Of a DNA stretch of 64,000 nucleotides, positions 34,392 to 41,038 are shown piece after piece. Position 1 is the stretch's first letter. Every line of letters starts with the position of its first letter. The notes beneath the pieces were generated by a model. It saw only the letters and a list, made by a program, of their open reading frames with translations. It was not told the DNA's origin and did not search any database. The translations under genes and the position numbers were made by a program. Origin of the DNA: an uncultured Chitinophaga sp. (GTDB lineage: Bacteria; Bacteroidota; Bacteroidia; Chitinophagales; Chitinophagaceae); NCBI RefSeq assembly GCF_902168175.1, contig NZ_CABHOU010000054.1, positions 1 through 64,000 of the forward strand, given 5' to 3'.

Positions 34392-35351
34392 TTAGGGGTG
34401 ATAATGTTGAAAAACGCCCTGTGCCAGCGATTTCATGACGCCATGCAGTGATTCCGGGCTCAGGATTTCCACTTCGTGGGAGAACATCAGCAGCCATTGA
34501 CCAAAGTACTCGAGCGAGCCGGTCCTGAATGTCATTTCTACACGACTGCCCAAATCCTTTTCTTCCACAAACCCCAGGTAATACTTACGTTCCTGGATGT
34601 AACGGGCCACGCCTTTGGAAAAACGCACCTTCACTTCAAATGGCATTTCCGGGTTATGGTTCTGCTCCAGGTATTCGCGCAGGTTAAGGTGGGCCGTTTT
34701 TTTATAACTGATGTCGAGTATGGTAAGCGACTTAATACGATCGATACGGAAGTCGCGGTAGTCTTTACGCAGCCTGCAAAAAGCAATGAGGTGCCAGCTG
34801 TTGCCTGCATAAAAAACGCCTACAGGTTCCGCTTCGCGGCGGTTGACGGTATTGTTGTGGTAAGTATAGTAGTCCATTGCAATGACCTTTTGCATACCAA
34901 CCGCCTGCTGTATGTCACTTAAAAAGCGGTTAGGGAAGCCATTTTCCGGCTCCTGCCCGCGGCCATGGGGAAATACTTCAATGCTCGATTCCAGCGACTC
35001 CAGGTAGTCCTTATCGCTGTTGCGTAATACCGCTCTTATCTTTTGCATAGCAGAGCTAAAGAGTTTCTCGCTGGAACGGTCGCCGAACTTTTCCATGAGC
35101 TTCTCGCCCGTAAGCAGCGCCGCCGCCTCTTCTTTATTGAACATAATAGGCGGCAGGTGATAGCCGTCTACAATGTAATAACCCGTGCCCGCTTCGGCAC
35201 CGATAGGCACGCCCGACTCCTGTAAAGCCTTCACATCGCGGTAAACCGTACGCAGGCTTATCTCGAACCGCTCGGCTATTTCGGCGGCTTTTACAACCCG
35301 TTTTCCCTGGAGTTGTATGAGTATGGCGGTGAGGCGGTCTATGCGGTTCAT
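34392..35351 (-). CDS. YafY/DeoR-type HTH regulator with WYL domain
   Basis: A 319-residue transcription factor. The N-terminal HTH_11 winged helix covers residues 1-60 (AAEIAERFEISLRTVYRDVKAL). The WYL domain lies near 165-235 (EPVGVFYAGNSWHLIAFCRLRKDYRDFRIDRIKSL), and a WCX-type extension lies near 240-310. WYL domains sense nucleic acids or small ligands. It is upstream of, and on the same strand as, the GyrI-like gene. The ligand and regulon are unknown. Confidence 0.92.
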   Translation of the reverse strand: MNRIDRLTAILIQLQGKRVVKAAEIAERFEISLRTVYRDVKALQESGVPIGAEAGTGYYIVDGYHLPPIMFNKEEAAALLTGEKLMEKFGDRSSEKLFSSAMQKIRAVLRNSDKDYLESLESSIEVFPHGRGQEPENGFPNRFLSDIQQAVGMQKVIAMDYYTYHNNTVNRREAEPVGVFYAGNSWHLIAFCRLRKDYRDFRIDRIKSLTILDISYKKTAHLNLREYLEQNHNPEMPFEVKVRFSKGVARYIQERKYYLGFVEEKDLGSRVEMTFRTGSLEYFGQWLLMFSHEVEILSPESLHGVMKSLAQGVFQHYHP

Positions 35352-35550
35352 ACTGCCAAATTAGGTTGAATCTTACAGCCGGGCAATGGCTGATAAAAAA
35401 ATATTTCAAATGAATTAAACCTCCGTTGACAAATTGAGTCTTAACTGCTGGCAACTTCTGCTTAGAAGTGCCCGTATTGATTAAAAACATTCGCCTTCGG
35501 GCATCAAAAATACTAGTTGCTGTTACAGCATATAGTTAGGTTAAATGGTA

Positions 35551-35586
35551 AAGCCCTGGTAAGTCCTTACCGGGGTTTCATTTTTA
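35551..35586 (+). terminator. Intrinsic terminator without an obvious upstream gene, 1
   Basis: AAGCCCTGGTAAG pairs with CTTACCGGGGTTT (wobbles included) with a tight loop, followed by CATTTTT. The genes to the left point away, so the source transcript is unassigned. Confidence 0.75.
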
Positions 35587-35603
35587 CCGCAAGCTAAAAT
35601 ACT

Positions 35604-35634
35604 AACATTTTTGTGTGATAACATTAGTTTAACA
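35604..35634 (+). repeat. 31-nt direct repeat, copy A
   Basis: It starts AACAT, contains GTGTGATAACA and ends GTTTAACA. It matches copy B (35772-35802) at 26 of 31 positions without gaps. Confidence 0.8.
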
Positions 35635-35730
35635 GTCTGGCGCGGCCTTTCTGTATACATTCAATTCGTCTTAACTGTTTTATTGAATTATTCTCTACAA
35701 GTTGAATGTTCAAGTTAAATTGTGTACAAG

Positions 35731-35757
35731 CGGCTGGTATTCTACCGGCCGTTTTTG
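35731..35757 (+). terminator. Intrinsic terminator without an obvious upstream gene, 2
   Basis: CGGCTGGTA pairs with TACCGGCCG (one wobble) around TTC, followed by TTTTTG. It caps the 150 bases that begin with repeat copy A. Confidence 0.78.
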
Positions 35758-35771
35758 CTTATTTTAGGCAT

Positions 35772-35802
35772 AACATGTTAGTGTGATAACAAATGTTTAA
35801 CA
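35772..35802 (+). repeat. 31-nt direct repeat, copy B
   Basis: Same boundaries as copy A (AACAT...GTTTAACA), 168 bp downstream. This copy contains a TGTTA-N6-TAACA inverted repeat (35776-35791) that looks like an operator half-site pair. Confidence 0.8.
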
Positions 35803-36132
35803 ATTACCGAATAAACTGGTTTTTAACTTAGCGGCTCAGTTGCAGAGATTGCAGTTTTATGGAAGTTTATAAAATATGAACGTTATAATGGTGGCCGATC
35901 TTCATCGGAGGCATTCAGTTCAGGAACGTAGCAGAGAACATTCAGCATCTTTAATTGTTTAGTAAAGAGGCGCAGGACCATATTTTATTGAAAGTTGAAT
36001 ACAACCACGTATGTAGTGATGATAGCGCTGTTGCTTTAACTAACGAATTCAGGACAAGATATTTTATTCATGTGCTGCTGTTGCCGGTAATCAGGTAAGG
36101 GCAGCCAAACCATTAAAACATATACTCTTTGT

Positions 36133-38142
36133 ATGTTAAGCCATTGGCTAAATAGTATAAAGAAAACCGGATTAACACCCCAAACAGAAGAGGGCAACGC
36201 CCGCAAAATAATGGTCGTTAACTCCTTTAGCTTTCTTACGGCCTTATTAGCATTTTTGTATGGGATAGTGTTATCGCTCCTGTCGGGCGAATGGGTTATT
36301 TTTTACGCGATACTCGTTTTTGTTACAGGTTTTATAGGCGTACTGCTTTTAAACAGGCAGGGCTATTACACAACGGCAAAATTCAGTTTGTCGTTCGTGT
36401 TTTGTTGCCTGCTGCTGTATTACGGCGTGCTGTTGGGGAAGGGTGCAGAGGTGTCGTTACTTGGACTTTTCCTGATAGGCATGCCATTGGTGTTGTTCAA
36501 CCGGAAAGAGCGCGCTGTGAGCCTTGTATGCGTGTTTTTGCCTGTGGTGTGCCTGGTGTTGCTGGAAGCAAATTACTACTACGACACCTATCCTGCCCTA
36601 CCACTGTCTAACCAGGTAATACTTGTATTTCGCTGGCTGATCATGGCCGTTATATTGTTGCTCAATTTTCTCATCATCAACTTTCACCAGCGTAACATCG
36701 ACAGTTTACTGGCAGAATTGGGGGTGCGCAACAAGGCATTACAAAAAAGTCGGGAAACACTGGTAGTGAAAGAAGTGCAGTTAAAAGATGCGTATCACCG
36801 CCTCGAAAATTACAATCAGCAACTGGAGCAGGAGGTATTGTCGCGTACGCGCGAACTGGAACTGGCGCTTACAGGCCTGCAGGTGTCACACAGCCAGTTG
36901 CAGTTAAAAGATATAGAGCTGGAAAAGAACCTCTCCGCACTTGAAGATGCGCATCAACGCCTGGCCCATGCAAAGGAGCAGGCTGAAAGTGCCAATCATG
37001 CGAAGTCGCGCTTTTTACGTGAAATAAGCCATGAGATAAGGAATCCGCTAAATGCCATTATAGGCATGAGCCATCTGTTGCTGCACGATGACCATATGGA
37101 GGACAGCCTGCAGCCTGCAGCGGGGCTGGTGCGTAACATATACGCCAGCAGTCATAGTTTGCTCGGCATTATCAGTAATGTGCTGGAGCTGGCCAAAATA
37201 GAAGCCGGTAAAACTGATGTGGTGATACCGGAACCTTTCGTACTGCGCGAATGGCTGCACAATACCGTAAGTGTATACGAAACCGCTGCCCGTATGAAAG
37301 GCGTGGAGTTACAGCTGGCCATTGATACTCACCTGCCCAGCGTAATTAAGGCCGACCGCGCCCACCTCACACAAATCGTAAACAACCTGGTGACCAACGC
37401 CATTAAGTTTACCCCCGAACAAAAGAAGGTGCTGGTACAATGCCGCCTGGAAACCGGTGGCACCTGGAGCCTGCTGGTAACGGATGAGGGTATGGGCATT
37501 GCTGCCGATAAACTGGAACTGATATTTCAGCCTTTTGAGCAGGCGGAAGATTACGTTTATCACACCTACGGCGGGAGCGGCCTCGGACTTTCCATAGCCC
37601 GCAGTAAAGCGCGTTTGCTGGGTGGTAACATTTACGTAAGCAGTGTGCCCGGCCAGGGTACCAGTTTCAGGGTGGCACTACCGCTCATGCAGGAGCAGGG
37701 AGGCGCAGGTTTCCGTAAAAGCAGGATGAATATAGACCGCCTGCCGGAAGGAATGAAGATCCTCGTGATGGAAGACGACAAAATTAACCAGGTAATGATG
37801 CGCGGTTACTTCGCCAGTATGGGCCTCGCCGCAGTAATGACCGACAACGGCGCCGAAGGCATGGCCGCCGCTGCCACACAGGCACCGCACCTCATTATAC
37901 TCGATATGCACATGCCCCTCATGAGCGGCCGCGAAGTACTGGCCGCACTGCGTAGCGACCCGGTGTTAAGCCGGGTGCCCGTCATAGCCGTATCTGCCGA
38001 TGCCTTTAGCGACGATAAAGCAGCCGTGCTGGCAGCAGGCGCTTCAGAGTACCTGGTAAAGCCAGTGGAGTTCAGCCGTTTTTACGAGGCCGTTAAGAAG
38101 TGTTTGCAGATATATAGTAGTGGACCAGCACCGGTTCCCTGA
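36133..38142 (+). CDS. Hybrid sensor histidine kinase/response regulator
   Basis: A 669-residue membrane signalling protein. Six hydrophobic helices cover about residues 30-185 and are followed by a long coiled coil (about 190-290). The HisKA H-box FLREISHEIRNPLNAIIG is near 300. The HATPase_c domain has NNLVTNAIKFTP (N box, about 418), DEGMGIAADKLE (G1) and GGSGLGLSIARSKARLLGG (G2, about 480). The C-terminal receiver covers 545-660, with MEDDK, the acceptor aspartate in LIILDMHMPLMSG and LVKPVEFS. The ligand is unknown. The dispersed hairpin copy 2 begins 2 bp after the stop, and the IS3 element starts 62 bp after it. Confidence 0.94.
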   Translation: MLSHWLNSIKKTGLTPQTEEGNARKIMVVNSFSFLTALLAFLYGIVLSLLSGEWVIFYAILVFVTGFIGVLLLNRQGYYTTAKFSLSFVFCCLLLYYGVLLGKGAEVSLLGLFLIGMPLVLFNRKERAVSLVCVFLPVVCLVLLEANYYYDTYPALPLSNQVILVFRWLIMAVILLLNFLIINFHQRNIDSLLAELGVRNKALQKSRETLVVKEVQLKDAYHRLENYNQQLEQEVLSRTRELELALTGLQVSHSQLQLKDIELEKNLSALEDAHQRLAHAKEQAESANHAKSRFLREISHEIRNPLNAIIGMSHLLLHDDHMEDSLQPAAGLVRNIYASSHSLLGIISNVLELAKIEAGKTDVVIPEPFVLREWLHNTVSVYETAARMKGVELQLAIDTHLPSVIKADRAHLTQIVNNLVTNAIKFTPEQKKVLVQCRLETGGTWSLLVTDEGMGIAADKLELIFQPFEQAEDYVYHTYGGSGLGLSIARSKARLLGGNIYVSSVPGQGTSFRVALPLMQEQGGAGFRKSRMNIDRLPEGMKILVMEDDKINQVMMRGYFASMGLAAVMTDNGAEGMAAAATQAPHLIILDMHMPLMSGREVLAALRSDPVLSRVPVIAVSADAFSDDKAAVLAAGASEYLVKPVEFSRFYEAVKKCLQIYSSGPAPVP

Positions 38143-38143
38143 T

Positions 38144-38176
38144 CAACTGTCGTTGTGTCACTCCCTTCAGCAGTTG
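38144..38176 (-). repeat. Dispersed hairpin repeat, copy 2
   Basis: On the minus strand, CAACTG, a 21-nt loop with core CTGAAGGGAGTGACACAACG, then CAGTTG. The loop matches copy 3 (40071) but the stem sequence is different and still pairs. It lies directly behind the kinase stop codon. Confidence 0.8.
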
Positions 38177-38203
38177 TAACAACGAGGGGCGACCAGGTTC
38201 CAC

Positions 38204-38231
38204 TGTCTTGTCCTGAAAAAAGTTTACACCC
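38204..38231 (+). repeat. IS left terminal inverted repeat
   Basis: TGTC at the tip, GTCCT at positions 7-11 and GTTTACACCC at the inner end. A second inverted GTTTACA motif (38221-38228 with 38238-38245) sits next to it and may be a transposase or promoter element. Confidence 0.88.
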
Positions 38232-38246
38232 GCAAACTGTAAACTG

Positions 38247-38645
38247 ATGAAAAAACGAAAAATTGAAGGCCGTAAGGGAGTTATGGGTAAACGTTCAGCC
38301 TATGAAGAATCATTTAGGCGGATGGTAGTTCGGGAATACGAGACTGGAAACCTCAGCATATCGCAGGTGGCTGTCAAATTCGGTTTAAAAAGTTATCACG
38401 TACGTGATTGGAAAAAGCAATTTGGGGGCGATATTGCGGTTATAACCACAATTGGAGAGATTGACATGACACCTGAAGAGCAGCAAGAGCAAGCGGAGCT
38501 TAAAAAGCAATTGGCCGCACTAAAAAAGGAAGTGGAGTATTTGAAAATGAAGGAGTTAGCTTTAGAAACACTGGTTGATATTGCTAAAGAAAAATACGAC
38601 ATTGACCTGCGAAAAAAGACTGGTACCAAACCGTCCGGCGAGTGA
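38247..38645 (+). CDS. IS3-family transposase OrfA
   Basis: A 132-residue DNA-binding subunit. An HTH_Tnp_1-like helix-turn-helix covers about residues 18-60 (YEESFRRMVVREYETGNLSISQVAVKFGLKSYHVRDWKK). A leucine-zipper-like coiled coil at about 80-115 (QEQAELKKQLAALKKEVEYL) is used for multimerisation. The frame 0 codons AAA AAG at 38613-38618 are preceded by A, giving the -1 slippery heptamer A_AAA_AAG. After a -1 slip the reading frame is open into orfB. The stop TGA overlaps the orfB GTG in GTGA. Confidence 0.92.
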   Translation: MKKRKIEGRKGVMGKRSAYEESFRRMVVREYETGNLSISQVAVKFGLKSYHVRDWKKQFGGDIAVITTIGEIDMTPEEQQEQAELKKQLAALKKEVEYLKMKELALETLVDIAKEKYDIDLRKKTGTKPSGE

Positions 38646-38669
38646 AGGAGTATAGCCCTTCGGCCGGAC
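38612..38669 (+). promoter_or_regulatory. Programmed -1 frameshift signal of the IS3 element
   Basis: Slippery A_AAA_AAG (A6G at 38612-38618, in the zero frame of orfA). A 14-nt spacer follows, then a hairpin GTCCGGC (38633-38639) / GCCGGAC (38663-38669) with an inner GAAGG / CCTTC stem. The -1 frame has no stop between the heptamer and orfB. Confidence 0.75.
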
Positions 38670-39550
38670 TGAGAGGGCTGTGCAGACTGTTTGGTAAAAG
38701 CCGTCAGGCTTATTATAAGCAACAAAAAAGCGATAAGCAGGATGATATGGCGCAGGAGCTGATCATCAAGCGGGTTAAAGAAATCCGGGATCAAATGCCA
38801 CGTATCGGCACCCGTAAACTCTACCATTTGCTGGCAGCGCCATTATCTGGCCATGGTATTATAATTGGCCGTGATGGCCTCTTTGACCTGCTGGCTAATC
38901 ACGGATTGTTGGTGCGCCGGCGTAAACGACGCAAGATTTACACAACGAACTCCAATCACCGGTTTAAAAAGTACCCGAATCTAATACGGGAACTGGAAGT
39001 AGTGCGTCCCGAACAGCTATGGGTCAGTGATATCACCTACATCAGGCAACACAATGGGTTTAGTTATCTAAGTCTGGTAACAGATGCCTATTCCCGTAAA
39101 ATAGTAGGCTACTGTCTGTATCCTACGCTTCAGAAAGAAGGTCCTGGTCAAGCCTTGGATATGGCTTTAGCGGGGCGCATACAGCGCTCTACGCTACTGA
39201 TCCATCACTCTGACCGCGGTATTCAATATTGTAGTGACGCCTACACCGCCCTGTTGCAAAATGAGAAAATCAGCATCAGTATGACAGAAAAGGGGGATCC
39301 TTATGAAAACGCGATTGCCGAAAGGGTCAATGGCATACTTAAAGCAGAATTTGGACTGGACAAGTGTTTTGACAGCTACCTGGCAGCCGTAGCGCATGTA
39401 GACAAGGTTATCACCATCTACAATCAACAGCGACCGCACAGTAGCTGTAATTATCTTACTCCAGGACAAGCACATCAACAACGGGGTAAAATGGCCATGA
39501 GGTGGCGACAAAAGGAATCGGCAAGCGCTTCCACCCCAGGCCCCACATAG
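38642..39550 (+). CDS. IS3-family transposase OrfB (DDE integrase core)
   Basis: A 302-residue catalytic subunit, made alone from the GTG overlapping the orfA stop or as a roughly 434-residue OrfAB fusion by -1 frameshifting. An HTH_21-like N-terminal region is followed by the rve core. D130 is in VSDITYIRQ, D191 in HSDRGIQYCS and E227 in NAIAERVNG, giving a DD(35)E spacing typical of IS3. The C terminus (YNQQRPHSSCNYLTPGQAH) is the usual family ending. No frame disruption is seen. Confidence 0.95.
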   Translation: MKEYSPSAGLRGLCRLFGKSRQAYYKQQKSDKQDDMAQELIIKRVKEIRDQMPRIGTRKLYHLLAAPLSGHGIIIGRDGLFDLLANHGLLVRRRKRRKIYTTNSNHRFKKYPNLIRELEVVRPEQLWVSDITYIRQHNGFSYLSLVTDAYSRKIVGYCLYPTLQKEGPGQALDMALAGRIQRSTLLIHHSDRGIQYCSDAYTALLQNEKISISMTEKGDPYENAIAERVNGILKAEFGLDKCFDSYLAAVAHVDKVITIYNQQRPHSSCNYLTPGQAHQQRGKMAMRWRQKESASASTPGPT

Positions 39551-39655
39551 CTTATCCACATATCCACGTGGATTGCAAAAAGAAAAAAAGAAGCAAAAAA
39601 AGAAAAACTATAATAATAGTAGTAATAGATTCTCTTTTTTCTAATCTTTGGAACT

Positions 39656-39743
39656 GTAAACCATTATACGGATTAACTACTATAGGTGTAAACCTTAATC
39701 CGGATTATCTCACTAGGGTGTAAACCTATTTTAGGACGTGACA
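39656..39743 (+). repeat. Sub-terminal 32-bp tandem repeats at the IS right end
   Basis: Two 32-bp units (39656-39687 and 39688-39719) and a partial third (39720-39743) each begin GTAAACC. Units 1 and 2 share 22 of 32 bases, and the third forms the terminal inverted repeat. They look like an array of transposase-binding sites. Confidence 0.75.
39716..39743 (-). repeat. IS right terminal inverted repeat
   Basis: On the minus strand it reads TGTC at the tip, GTCCT at 7-11 and GTTTACACCC at the inner end, matching the left repeat at 23 of 28 positions. Confidence 0.88.
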
Positions 39744-39860
39744 ACTCCAATACGATATTCTCCTTCTTCTCCTTCTCTTCTCCTATACTTCAGGTACTCT
39801 TCACGTACTCTTCAGCTATACTCAAGCCGCTTTGTTTAAATACTATCAGGCCTGAAAATA

Positions 39861-39901
39861 TTCTGCTTCCAGGACAATTTTTTCTGCTTTCAGGACAATT
39901 A
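39861..39901 (+). repeat. 20-bp tandem direct repeat resembling IS ends
   Basis: TTCTGCTTCCAGGACAATTT (39861-39880) and TTCTGCTTTCAGGACAATTA (39882-39901), 18 of 20 identical. On the minus strand the second contains TTGTCCTGAAA, the same 11 bases as found inside the IS left inverted repeat 1.65 kb away. Confidence 0.75.
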
Positions 39902-40070
39902 TCCGGCCTCTGGAAGAACGATATTTGTGTTGTAATCGGGTAAGTATTTATGGTTGCAGGAAACGATGAATGTCTGACACTTTCAATCGTTGAAGCGATT
40001 TACTTTCGGGTTGCAGCACCGTGTATAGACCGCGGCAATGGGAATAACTGAATGTTGCCAATGTTGTTCC

Positions 40071-40102
40071 TGCCGCTGAAGGGAGTGACACAACGGCGGC
40101 TG
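40071..40102 (+). repeat. Dispersed hairpin repeat, copy 3
   Basis: GCCGC, a 19-nt loop TGAAGGGAGTGACACAACG, then GCGGC. It is preceded by GTTGTT as in copy 1. The loop is identical to copy 2 on the opposite strand. It lies 28 bp beyond the stop codon of the DMT transporter gene. Confidence 0.8.
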
Positions 40103-40129
40103 AATAGTAGTACTGTGGCCTGTTCGCCC

Positions 40130-41002
40130 TTAACTAATTTCTTCTTTTTTACGTTGCGCCAAGTATAAACCGGCGATCACCAGCGCAGTGCCTAAAAACG
40201 TGAAAACGGTGAGCGGTTCGTCGAGCAAAAAGTGGGAATACACAAAGCCGAAAATGGGACAGAGGAACAGCCAGATGGAGGCTTTTACGGCATCGATGCG
40301 GATGAGATAGAACCAGAGCTGCATGGAAATGATGGAAACGGGCACTATCAGCCAGAATACCGGGCCCCAGAAGGTGAGCGTCCACCGGGTGGCGTGGAGG
40401 TCGGCGGTGAGCAGCGTAAGGGGCAACAGGCACAGGCCACCGATGAGTACCTGCCAGCCATTGATGACTACACTGCTAAGTTCCCATTTGATGCGCGCAT
40501 AAAACACGGTGGCGATGGATACGGATACCATGCCGCCCAGCAAAATAAGCAGGCCTTTGATGGTGGTATGTGCATCCTGTAACAGCGGCCAGGTAGCCAT
40601 AGCTACGCCGCAAAAGCCCAAAGCAATACCCGTAAGTTCCTGCCAGCGCAGTTTGCGCCGCATCCATACGGCCGACATTATTAGTATGAAAAGCGGGCTG
40701 GTGGCGGTGGATAAGCTGCCGATGCCTGCAGATACTTCTTTCATGGCGGTAACATAAGCACCAAGGTAGATGGTGGTGTTAAGCAGCGAGAAGATGAGCA
40801 GGTTACGCCATTCAATCCCTTTAGGCAGCCGGTTTTTGGAGCCCTGTATAACGTAAGCAAACAGTAATACGAGTATCCCGGCAATAAAGAACCGAACGTT
40901 GGCCAGTACCAGCGGGTGCGCGGCAGTAATGCCTATCTTGGTGGCCACCGCAGCGGAGGCCCATAACATCGCGAATATGATCCCGGGTAAAATCTGGCGC
41001 AT
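40130..41002 (-). CDS. DMT-superfamily (EamA) transporter
   Basis: A 290-residue inner-membrane protein with ten predicted helices in two EamA repeats, about residues 5-135 and 145-283. Features include the N-terminal FAMLWASAAVATKIGITAAHP, TSPLFILIMSAVWMRRKLRWQELTGIALGFCGV at the end of repeat 1, and LDEPLTVFTFLGTALVIAGLYLA at the end of repeat 2. Members export amino acids or metabolites, and the substrate cannot be told. It stands 37 bp downstream of the FtsX-type permease gene on the same strand and may share its transcript. Confidence 0.92.
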   Translation of the reverse strand: MRQILPGIIFAMLWASAAVATKIGITAAHPLVLANVRFFIAGILVLLFAYVIQGSKNRLPKGIEWRNLLIFSLLNTTIYLGAYVTAMKEVSAGIGSLSTATSPLFILIMSAVWMRRKLRWQELTGIALGFCGVAMATWPLLQDAHTTIKGLLILLGGMVSVSIATVFYARIKWELSSVVINGWQVLIGGLCLLPLTLLTADLHATRWTLTFWGPVFWLIVPVSIISMQLWFYLIRIDAVKASIWLFLCPIFGFVYSHFLLDEPLTVFTFLGTALVIAGLYLAQRKKEEIS

Positions 41003-41038
41003 GGTGTTGAGAAATTCCGGGCAAAGCTACTAATCGGA

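Larger units (their letters stand above)
35352..36132. other. Repeat- and terminator-rich spacer upstream of the hybrid kinase
   Basis: A 780-bp region with no credible ORF. Two intrinsic terminators (35551 and 35731) are each followed, after 16-20 bases, by a copy of a 31-nt direct repeat (35604 and 35772). The regular terminator-repeat-terminator-repeat order suggests two small transcription units or a duplicated regulatory module. The last 320 bases before the kinase ATG hold no recognised motif. Confidence 0.55.
38204..39743 (+). mobile_element. IS3-family insertion sequence, complete (1540 bp)
   Basis: Bounded by 28-bp imperfect terminal inverted repeats (38204-38231 and 39716-39743, 23 of 28 identical, outer TGTC, inner GTTTACACCC). 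It carries orfA and orfB in the IS3 arrangement, with orfB in the -1 frame, a slippery A6G and a downstream hairpin. Both reading frames are intact and the DD(35)E triad is complete, so it may be active. No 3-5 bp target duplication is evident: the flanks read CAC on the left and ACT on the right. This could reflect an old insertion or a later rearrangement. Confidence 0.93.
39744..40129. other. Spacer between the IS and the DMT transporter gene
   Basis: It holds a pyrimidine-only-like tract (about 39760-39786), TACTCTTCAC/G repeats (about 39795-39815), a 20-bp direct repeat (39861-39901) that resembles an IS end, and the dispersed hairpin copy 3 (40071-40102). No ORF of note is present. The mixture looks like a graveyard of repeated elements. 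Confidence 0.5.

Noticed and set aside
39552..39573. TTATCCACA followed by the ATCCACGTGGAT palindrome looks like a DnaA box and a regulatory site.
   Set aside because: It lies inside the IS next to the orfB stop. A single 9-mer there is best explained as IS sequence, not an origin.
39502..39723. 73-codon ORF at the right end of the IS.
   Set aside because: It is lysine-rich from poly-A tracts, runs into the terminal repeats and overlaps orfB.
38201..39746. Target-site duplication flanking the IS.
   Set aside because: The flanks CAC and ACT do not match at 3-5 bp. Only AC is shared, which is not evidence.
39758..39786. Homopyrimidine tract that could form triplex DNA.
   Set aside because: It is short and interrupted, with no mirror symmetry long enough to claim.
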